6,423 bases of DNA from Candidatus Dormiibacterota bacterium. GTDB lineage: Bacteria > Chloroflexota > Dormibacteria > Aeolococcales > Aeolococcaceae. Below are positions 1 through 5,715 of the stretch, piece after piece. The first letter of the stretch is position 1, and each line of letters begins with the position of its first letter. A model generated the notes under the pieces. The model had not been told where the DNA came from and did no database searches. It saw only the letters and a program-made list of their open reading frames with translations. A program made the position numbers and the translations under genes. The stretch spans positions 1-6,423 of the forward strand of contig DAIDIX010000103.1 in NCBI GenBank assembly GCA_027451645.1, read 5' to 3'.

Positions 1-2215
1 GATCTCTCGCCACTGACGAAGTGAGATCTGGTTGCTGTGCAGCTGCAGCAGTGGTGGTGCCAGACAGCCGGATGCCAGTGTGTTTGGCAGCTGTCAGTGC
101 TTTCCTGAGATCTGGAGAGATGCGGTCAGTGGGATAGACCTGCGTTTCCTTCGGGTAGATGCCGTTCAGCACATAATGGTCCCGTGGATGCTTCTTTCCG
201 CCAATGGGGAGCACGTTGAACGGCGGTGCCGTTGTCGAGCTGAGATGGTCATGGATGCGCTTGATGACATTCCCTGCACGGATCTCGCCAGAGATGACAA
301 GGAGCCGCGAATCCTTCGGCATGGATGCGACCATCCTGTCAAGTGGAGCAAACACTGCAGCCTGGTCTTGAGATGCAGCATTTTCAGCAGGAATGGGAAG
401 GAAGACGATGGGAATCGGTGCGAGACCCTGCTCCTTCCTCCAGGCATTGACAATCTGGCGTACCAGAAGGCCCGGGATGCGGCCAATGGGATCCTCGACG
501 ACTATGCCTCCATATGGCTGGGTCTTGTAGTAGTCTGCCCTGGCTCCCGATATCAGGGCATCACGCTTCAGCATTTCCATTACTGGCATGAGCACGTCGA
601 CGAGTTCATCGAGGACAGGATTGAGAGGCAGCGCCTGCGGTACAAGTGCAGGAATGAGGTCTGCAACGATGGTGCGGATATCGCTTCGGATTCCCCTCAT
701 GACCCACCGCGTGTACGGATCCGTGGCAACAAGACCAGGCGAGAACTTCGGTCGGCGCTGTGAAAGGCCGCTCAGTTCCACCTTGTCGATGAGGAGTCCC
801 GGGTCTCCTTCCCCGGAATACCCAATTGTCGTATCGCTCCAGCGGGCTTCACGGGCGAATGTGCGCAAGCGACGTGTGGAGAGACCACCGAAAGTGGCAA
901 CGATGGCCGAGAAGCCTTCATCATTCACACGCTCGATAAGACTCCTGCAGCTCGCTCCACTGCCGATATTGTCAGTAACAATGAGCGCTCTCTTGTCATT
1001 GTCACAATGGGCAATGCGCTTCGCAATGGGAGCGAATGAACGAATCTGGTCGTGATCATTGGCATCGCGTGTTCCCTCACAGAAATACACGGGAAGCTTT
1101 GGGAGTCCATTCTTCATGCGGTACGCATTGATGGCAGAGGCAATGAGGAGCGTTGGAACTCTTCCGCTCGTGTCATCTCCAAGGATGAAGGCGATTTCAT
1201 CGCGCTGGACATGTCCCCGCATTTCGTGGAGAAGCTTCCGGATGTTCTTCTTCATCCGGGGAATGGTGACATCACTATAGTCAATGAACGTGGCAAGCAC
1301 GTGGGCGAGATGGGAAATGTCCTCACGAGCATGCTGTACGGAAGTGCGGATTGCAGGCTCATCGCGGATGGCGAGGGACTCCGGGAACTTCTCGGTCTTC
1401 AGTCCTGTGAGATCTGGCCGATCCCGGAACCGTCCTGCCCAGTGCATGCCAAGAAACATGCGTGTTGTCACAGGCCACCCAACATTGTCGAGTGGGTCAA
1501 AGAGAACGTTAGCCCTTGAGGGATCTGATGGTCGTGACTGGAGTGCCTGATGCTTCTGGGCACTGCCTGCAGCTGTTGAAGCAGGTGCAGTGAGCGGGAC
1601 AGTGTGCCCCAGAGATCCGGAGAGTGTGCTCAGCGCATGCTGCAGTGAGGGAGTGGGAGCTGGCAGCGATTTTGCCTGCTGCTGGCTCCAGCCCGGACCA
1701 ACCCGGGTTCCATTTGCGTAGGTAATGGTCCTTCGCTGCTGTACACTCGGCAGGAGTGGAACTGAGATGGTTGATGAGTCTCGCAAGAAGCGCTGTCCAT
1801 CCAGGGCAGCGAGATCGAAGAGCATGCCATCACGCTGCAGGAGCTGGCCAAGCCGTGCTATGGATGCGCCTGAGGTAAGTCCCTCGGTCACGACAAGGAT
1901 CCGCTTCTCTCGAGCAGCCAACTGGAGTGATGTCTTCCGGAGAGCATACTGCTTCTCGAGTGCTGGGATCTCCTCATCCGCAGAGGCGCCCTGGAGAAAG
2001 TACACGGGAAGCTTCGGAAGACCCATTCTCGTTCGATAGAGATTGATCGTACGGGAAAGGAGGAGTGCAGGAATGCGTCCACTCGTGTCATCTCCAAGAA
2101 TGCAGCCGTATTCGTCATTCAGGAGATATGGACGGACTGCCCGGATGAGTGGTGCCATTCCCTGCTCGAGCTCACGTATTTCCTCAAAGTGGTACTTGTG
2201 CTGGGTGTCCGTCAT
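1..2215 (-). CDS. Large protein with three tandem phosphoribosyltransferase-like domains (C-terminus beyond window)
   Basis: 738 codons are open from an ATG at 2215 to the left edge with no stop, so the C-terminus is missing. The start is fixed by an in-frame TGA two codons upstream and by GGAG at 2222-2225, six bases from the ATG. Three repeats of one module are visible. Each has a pyrophosphate-loop-like motif (GDDTSGRIP at residues 41-49, GDDTSGRVP at 346-354, EDPIGRIP at 574-581), then a helix and a strand ending LPxLPVYF (67-73, 371-378) or PIPIVF (600-605), then a PRPP-loop-like motif (RILVVTEGLTSGAS at 105-118, RALIVTDNIGSGAS at 409-422, RLLVISGEIRAGN at 637-649). This order matches type I phosphoribosyltransferases. 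The canonical paired acidic residues of the PRPP loop are incomplete: TD in copy 2, TE in copy 1, lost in copy 3. A linker rich in Pro, Ser, Thr and Gln spans about 175-235. There is no signal peptide or membrane segment, so it is probably cytoplasmic. It follows the 510-residue gene by 40 bases. Substrate and activity are unknown; a binding or sensing role is possible. Confidence 0.87.
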   Translation of the reverse strand, partial: MTDTQHKYHFEEIRELEQGMAPLIRAVRPYLLNDEYGCILGDDTSGRIPALLLSRTINLYRTRMGLPKLPVYFLQGASADEEIPALEKQYALRKTSLQLAAREKRILVVTEGLTSGASIARLGQLLQRDGMLFDLAALDGQRFLRDSSTISVPLLPSVQQRRTITYANGTRVGPGWSQQQAKSLPAPTPSLQHALSTLSGSLGHTVPLTAPASTAAGSAQKHQALQSRPSDPSRANVLFDPLDNVGWPVTTRMFLGMHWAGRFRDRPDLTGLKTEKFPESLAIRDEPAIRTSVQHAREDISHLAHVLATFIDYSDVTIPRMKKNIRKLLHEMRGHVQRDEIAFILGDDTSGRVPTLLIASAINAYRMKNGLPKLPVYFCEGTRDANDHDQIRSFAPIAKRIAHCDNDKRALIVTDNIGSGASCRSLIERVNDEGFSAIVATFGGLSTRRLRTFAREARWSDTTIGYSGEGDPGLLIDKVELSGLSQRRPKFSPGLVATDPYTRWVMRGIRSDIRTIVADLIPALVPQALPLNPVLDELVDVLMPVMEMLKRDALISGARADYYKTQPYGGIVVEDPIGRIPGLLVRQIVNAWRKEQGLAPIPIVFLPIPAENAASQDQAAVFAPLDRMVASMPKDSRLLVISGEIRAGNVIKRIHDHLSSTTAPPFNVLPIGGKKHPRDHYVLNGIYPKETQVYPTDRISPDLRKALTAAKHTGIRLSGTTTAAAAQQPDLTSSVARD
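1086..1183 (-). repeat. Internal direct repeat, copy 2 (PRTase-like module of the large minus gene)
   Basis: This stretch encodes the segment from GDDTSGRVP to LPKLPVYF of the second PRTase-like module. It matches 2001-2098 at a constant offset of 915 bases (305 codons). Two blocks are exact at the DNA level: 14 bases at 1086-1099 (= 2001-2014) and 17 bases at 1167-1183 (= 2082-2098), with diverged sequence between them. This is intragenic duplication, not a mobile element. Confidence 0.8.
2001..2098 (-). repeat. Internal direct repeat, copy 1 (PRTase-like module of the large minus gene)
   Basis: Partner of 1086-1183, encoding the GDDTSGRIP to LPKLPVYF segment of the first module. The exact blocks are 2001-2014 and 2082-2098. 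The third module of the same protein (about residues 550-675) is recognisable only at the protein level. Confidence 0.8.
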
Positions 2216-2255
2216 CGGTCACTCCATCCAGCACACCCGAAAAGGCTCAGTGCAA

Positions 2256-3788
2256 TCACAGTGAATGCTCCTCTGCATCAGGGCCAGTTTTCGGGAGTGC
2301 AGGAAGCCTGTATGTGGCATCCAGGCGCATGCGGACTGGCTGGAAAAACTGCTTCCACAGCTGGATATGGGATCGTGTGATCTCTGGTGGCGGTCCCCCA
2401 AGAAGCTCGGGAGTGAGTTCGAGATGGGCCATTGTGGCTGCTTTGTGGAGAGCAAGTGCAACAAGGTGGATGGGCATGCGCTGCGTTTCCTTGGGAAGTG
2501 CCCTGAATGCAGCATCGAGATATCCTGCGAGAAGGTGCTCGCCAACTGTGAGTGCTCCCGGATCCTGCTGCGGCAGGCCAGTCTGGGACCACGTGATGAG
2601 GAGGTGGGCTGCATGCGCCATTTCGGGTTGAGGTGTCGCATGCAGGACTGGCTCTGCAGAGTGGTAGCGGAGGGTTTCGCCACTCACGTGGCACGTGAGA
2701 CTTCCCTCAAGAATGCGGTTGGCAATGATGGTGCGGAGATCCGATTCCATTGGCGAGACTGCGAGGAGGTCTTCCGGTGTGGCCCCATCCCGTGAGGTGC
2801 GGAGCACGAGATCGAAGCGGGATGCGATTTCCTCTTCATTCGGTGCAACAGGGAGGACGTGGCCCCGGAGAACCACATGGAGTGCACCCGGGTTCACGAT
2901 GAAGCCTACTGGAGCAAATGAATATGTTGGCGGCCTGTTCTCACGATCCAGCCGTTCAGACTGGCTTTTTTTGAGCATGTCTTCAGTGATGCCAAGTGCT
3001 GCAAGCCTTTTTGCCCGTGCAGGATCTGTGCCTGGGGAGTAGACTGTCCCACTCTTTTCAAGTGCAGTGACATCCTGGGGAGTGCGTGGCGGAGTTGCAG
3101 TCACATACTCGACAAAGCAGTCAGGCATTCCAAGCGGCACAAGGGCCCCAAACGGAATGAAGAGCTGGCCATAGGCATCCTGCACTGCAGAAGTCTGACT
3201 TCGCATGGCATGAAGCGTGTCTGCAGAGGGAACAGGATGCTGAGTCTGGATCCGTATGCTCCGCCGTGATGAAACTTCCTGTGCGGGAACCTGTTGTGCT
3301 CGTGTGAAGAGAGCACTGAGGTTGGCCTCGAATGTCGCTAGCCATGCTGAAAGGCGTTCTTCAGGAGTGGGAGGCGGATCACCCGAGCTGTTCTCCTGCG
3401 GGACTGGGGGAGGCTTGGCAGGTGGTGGCGAGAGCGTATTGTCGTAGTCCCACTGCATGTAGGCAAGTCCTGCAGTGATGCTGTAGAGCTGCTCCTCATT
3501 CCGACCAGAGCGATTATCCGGTGTGGACAGGAGCCGCAGCACCCGGTCGTGATCGAGATGGGCTGTGACCCACTGCACGATTGCGTGGGCAGTTTTCTCT
3601 GGATCGAGGTCCACAGTTGTCGTTATAGTCACGTCCTTCGGGCTCATGCTCGTTTTGGTGCCTGCTCCGTGCTGCTGGCGGGGTGCCATATACGGGGTGA
3701 TGTTTGCACTATCGTAGCCCTCGATGCGGGACACTGCTCGGACAGTGGAGTGGGGAAATGGTGGTGCACGTTCAGGATTTTCAGACAT
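2256..3788 (-). CDS. Hypothetical 510-residue protein upstream of the PRTase-like repeat protein
   Basis: I do not recognise a family. The reading frame is open well upstream of 3788, but the extension has shadow-like composition (rich in Cys and His) and overlaps the convincing plus-strand gene at 3843-4352, so I place the start at the ATG at 3788. That start has no good ribosome binding site; alternatives are ATGs at 3689 (residue 34) and 3647 (residue 48), neither better supported. Visible parts: a polar N-terminus to about residue 50, an alpha/beta-looking segment (about 51-115), a proline-rich linker (120-142), a helical segment (143-165), a long mixed region (200-380) with hydrophobic strands near 295-312, and a helical C-terminal third (390-485). 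There is no signal peptide or membrane helix. The stop is TGA at 2256-2258, 40 bases before the next gene, which implies co-transcription and a shared task. Residues 349-357 (SDLRTIIAN) resemble SDIRTIVAD at 511-519 of that neighbour. I infer an accessory or partner protein but cannot name a reaction. Confidence 0.78.
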   Translation of the reverse strand: MSENPERAPPFPHSTVRAVSRIEGYDSANITPYMAPRQQHGAGTKTSMSPKDVTITTTVDLDPEKTAHAIVQWVTAHLDHDRVLRLLSTPDNRSGRNEEQLYSITAGLAYMQWDYDNTLSPPPAKPPPVPQENSSGDPPPTPEERLSAWLATFEANLSALFTRAQQVPAQEVSSRRSIRIQTQHPVPSADTLHAMRSQTSAVQDAYGQLFIPFGALVPLGMPDCFVEYVTATPPRTPQDVTALEKSGTVYSPGTDPARAKRLAALGITEDMLKKSQSERLDRENRPPTYSFAPVGFIVNPGALHVVLRGHVLPVAPNEEEIASRFDLVLRTSRDGATPEDLLAVSPMESDLRTIIANRILEGSLTCHVSGETLRYHSAEPVLHATPQPEMAHAAHLLITWSQTGLPQQDPGALTVGEHLLAGYLDAAFRALPKETQRMPIHLVALALHKAATMAHLELTPELLGGPPPEITRSHIQLWKQFFQPVRMRLDATYRLPALPKTGPDAEEHSL

Positions 3789-3794
3789 TGTCTG
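3782..3794. promoter_or_regulatory. Perfect 13-base palindrome, possible operator
   Basis: CAGACA-T-TGTCTG is a perfect inverted repeat with a one-base centre. It overlaps the proposed ATG (3786-3788) of the 510-residue protein and lies about 50 bases before the divergent plus-strand start. A 6+6 half-site arrangement at a divergent junction fits a repressor site, but there is only one copy and no convincing -35/-10 pair beside it, so the function is a guess. A second perfect palindrome, CTGCATGCAG, lies at 3821-3830. Confidence 0.3.
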
Positions 3795-3828
3795 TCTTAT
3801 GTCCGCTTGTTCTTTCCAGACTGCATGC

Positions 3829-3837
3829 AGGAGGTGA
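3829..3837 (+). promoter_or_regulatory. Ribosome binding site AGGAGGTGA
   Basis: AGGAGGTGA(TT) is complementary to the 3' end of bacterial 16S rRNA over at least nine bases and ends five bases before the ATG at 3843. It is the strongest ribosome binding site in the window. It decides both the strand of the coding region to its right and the choice of ATG 3843 over the longer upstream reading frame that begins near 3549. Confidence 0.85.
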
Positions 3838-3842
3838 TTCAC

Positions 3843-4352
3843 ATGCAACACCATCAGATACTTGGAACGGACGGGAAGGTGTTCACGGTTAATACCTTTG
3901 ACCGCGCTCTGAGCGTGGCAGATGGGCAGTGGGGCGATGCTCCACAGGTCATCTCCTGGGCACAGGGCACACCATTCATCGGCATTGCAGGCCGTCAGGA
4001 GCTCGATGCCACAGGAACACTCAGGGTGTTCGTCATCGGACCTGCCAGTGATGCGACTGGAACCTACATCAGGGTCACACGTGTTCCCATTGAGCATGTG
4101 TCTGATCATCCATGTCCTACGCAGGTTGCCAAGGTGTTCGGACTCTGGCTCGATCACTACGGCAAGGAGAGGAGCGAGAATGCGTGGAACAGCACGAATG
4201 AGGCCCTTCGCGCATGGTCGAATGATGTGGTGGAGATGCTCATGGATGCTCCCCACATCCTCCGTCAGGCACCGAAATCACGGAAATGGGAACAGTCGTG
4301 CGCAGCTGCTGAGGTCAGGGGTACAGCATACACACGGGCACAGGTAGCCTGA
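3843..4352 (+). CDS. Hypothetical 169-residue protein
   Basis: The ATG at 3843 follows a near-perfect Shine-Dalgarno by five bases and the frame ends with TGA at 4350-4352. The same frame is open back to about 3549, but that extension is antisense to the 510-residue gene and lacks a comparable ribosome site. I do not recognise the protein. Residues 1-85 look like short beta strands with Gly/Asp/Thr turns (for example TPFIGIAG at 43-50 and RVFVIGP at 61-67). Residues 93-140 look helical, with several Trp residues (102, 115, 125). The C-terminus is basic and polar. There is no signal peptide or membrane segment, so it is probably a small soluble protein. It diverges from the 510-residue gene across 54 bases and converges on the membrane-protein gene with 38 bases between. 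No hairpin followed by a T-run is visible after the stop. Confidence 0.8.
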   Translation: MQHHQILGTDGKVFTVNTFDRALSVADGQWGDAPQVISWAQGTPFIGIAGRQELDATGTLRVFVIGPASDATGTYIRVTRVPIEHVSDHPCPTQVAKVFGLWLDHYGKERSENAWNSTNEALRAWSNDVVEMLMDAPHILRQAPKSRKWEQSCAAAEVRGTAYTRAQVA

Positions 4353-4390
4353 TTGCTGCCCCTCCCGGATTGTGGGTTCAGTGCAGTGAC

Positions 4391-5542
4391 CTACTCAAGA
4401 CTTCTTGAGGACAGTTGGGATGCTCTCCTGGTCCGCGGCCTGTGCCATGTGTGATGGGGCTGGTCGTGGAGAGGATGTCTCTCAGGCCGGGGAATGAGCC
4501 TCTGCACAGGGATGCGTCGCAGGAGTGGTGCTCGAGCAGTCCGTGGCTGACGGTGCTCGGGTGCTCTAGGTCCAGGGCCCGAGGTTTCTGGTACTGCCCG
4601 TCCCTGCGTTTCGGGCCCTCCTGGCATATCGGGGGTTGGGGGCGAAGGTGACGAGATCTCATTCACATCGTATCCGAGCATACGTCGTGCCACATCAGTT
4701 GGGCGCTGGCGGATACCTGGCCGGGTAATGCGGTACGGGTCCCCTGTCTGCCAGGCGAGAAATGCTGCAAGTGTGAGAGGAATCCAGCCAACAACTGCAT
4801 TGAGTGCGAAGTTCACGATTGTGGAGATGCCAACCATGCTTCCAATGGCAAGCTGTCCCATGCCAATGACAAATGAGGGTGTCCTGGCACGCTGGTTGAG
4901 CCAGTCATCAATCTGTCCTGCAGCAAACCGTTTCACACTCCGCTTCTCGCTTTCCGCAGCAAGGATGAGCCTGCACTCATACGTGAGGATCCGGCGTGCA
5001 AGCCAGGGATGTCTCCGCAGCAGGAATGGGCCAGCTTTCGGAATTGCTCCAATCCAGGGTGCATGCCGTGCCAGCAAGGTTGGCTTCGGATTGACAAAGG
5101 TTGCAGGATCGAACTGGAGCTCGAGTGCAACTTCAGGAGTTGCAGCTATGTCAGCCTTCTGGTGGGTCTGGGGCCGTGTCCACCAGCTCCAGTCCCATTT
5201 GATGGGATTGTAGATGCCATTTTTCCCGTTCTCGTGGACCATCCGGATGAACTGGGCAACGCAGGGACCCTGGCTGATGAGCCAGTTGATGGCAAGCATT
5301 GTTCCAAGCGGAACACCGAGTCCTGTGGCGATGATTGTTGCACCACCCATGACCCAGCCCATGATATGGCCCGGTATGTCATTCCGTGCAAGAAGCCAGT
5401 CAAGAGGAGCTTCCTTGAGGTGCGTGACAAAGCCACGGCGCTTGCGATGGATGCGGCCAGGCGCTTCCGGCATGCCTGGAAGGTCAGATCGTTTCCGGAG
5501 CTGCTCGAGTGCCTGCTCTAGAGGTGCATCGGATGAGTCCAC
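4391..5542 (-). CDS. Hypothetical membrane protein with Pro/Arg-rich C-terminal tail (383 residues)
   Basis: The start is a GTG at 5542 preceded by GGAAGGA (5546-5552) three bases away; the stop is TAG at 4391-4393. I do not recognise a family. Layout: a charged N-terminus (1-55, with a basic stretch near 30-37); a hydrophobic block at about 57-90 (one long or two short helices, Gly-rich); a soluble stretch at 92-220 with a Trp-rich patch KWDWSWWTRP (115-124) and many basic residues near 176-206; a second hydrophobic block at about 223-265, probably two helices; then a tail of about 115 residues, low in complexity and rich in Pro, Arg, Gly and His, probably disordered. Two helical hairpins would leave both termini on the same side, most likely the cytoplasm given the basic flanks. 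There is no cleavable signal peptide. The gene is divergent from the ABC-F gene, with its own candidate promoter at 5609-5638. Confidence 0.8.
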   Translation of the reverse strand: MDSSDAPLEQALEQLRKRSDLPGMPEAPGRIHRKRRGFVTHLKEAPLDWLLARNDIPGHIMGWVMGGATIIATGLGVPLGTMLAINWLISQGPCVAQFIRMVHENGKNGIYNPIKWDWSWWTRPQTHQKADIAATPEVALELQFDPATFVNPKPTLLARHAPWIGAIPKAGPFLLRRHPWLARRILTYECRLILAAESEKRSVKRFAAGQIDDWLNQRARTPSFVIGMGQLAIGSMVGISTIVNFALNAVVGWIPLTLAAFLAWQTGDPYRITRPGIRQRPTDVARRMLGYDVNEISSPSPPTPDMPGGPETQGRAVPETSGPGPRAPEHRQPRTARAPLLRRIPVQRLIPRPERHPLHDQPHHTWHRPRTRRASQLSSRSLE

Positions 5543-5715
5543 GGATCCTTCCTTGCATGGTTGACTGCTGCCCAGGAACGAGCAATCCGGGAAGCGTGTA
5601 GTGCCCCGATCCTAGTGCATTGTCCACTCGGTCGTCAACATGGGACAGCGCACCGGAAAGCGCTCTCACGTGATAATGGAAGGAGGAAGCAGCACGCAGG
5701 GGGTGAGTGGACAGG
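5543..5715. other. Divergent intergenic region between the membrane-protein and ABC-F genes
   Basis: These 173 bases separate two outward-facing genes and should hold both promoters. For the minus strand there is a fair sigma-70-type pair (listed separately). For the plus strand, TGATAAT at 5671-5677 resembles a -10 element, but no matching -35 lies 16-18 bases upstream. Two purine-rich stretches precede the ABC-F gene: AAGGAGGAAG at 5680-5689, too far from its ATG, and AGGGGGTGA at 5698-5706, well placed. I see no RNA gene or convincing small reading frame. Confidence 0.6.
5609..5638 (-). promoter_or_regulatory. Candidate promoter for the membrane-protein gene
   Basis: On the minus strand TTGACG (5633-5638) is followed after 18 bases by TAGGAT (5609-5614), five of six and four of six matches to the sigma-70 consensus. 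Transcription would begin near 5602 and leave a leader of about 60 bases before the GTG at 5542. This is a sequence match only. Confidence 0.4.

Noticed and set aside
32..763. Plus-strand open frame of 243 codons
   Set aside because: It is fully antisense to the PRTase-like repeat gene, whose frame carries recognisable repeated motifs. Its Cys/Arg-rich, motif-free translation and lack of a ribosome site mark it as a shadow; the same applies to the other plus-strand frames up to 2215.
3789..4256. N-terminal extension of the 510-residue gene to a GTG at 4256 (666 residues)
   Set aside because: The extension is rich in Cys and His, has no ribosome site at 4256, and is antisense to the 3843-4352 gene, which has a perfect Shine-Dalgarno.
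4394..4409. Inverted repeat CTCAAG-ACTT-CTTGAG at the end of the membrane-protein gene as a terminator
   Set aside because: The stem is only six base pairs with no T-run on either side, and it lies inside the coding region.
4378..4662. Alternative minus-strand frame over the tail of the membrane-protein gene
   Set aside because: It has no start signal or upstream context of its own. The frame continuous with the membrane protein is open and simpler. A frameshift explanation is not needed, although the tail composition is odd.
5659..5664. AGCGCT palindrome in the divergent spacer as an operator
   Set aside because: Six-base palindromes are expected by chance in DNA of this composition, and no longer symmetry surrounds it.
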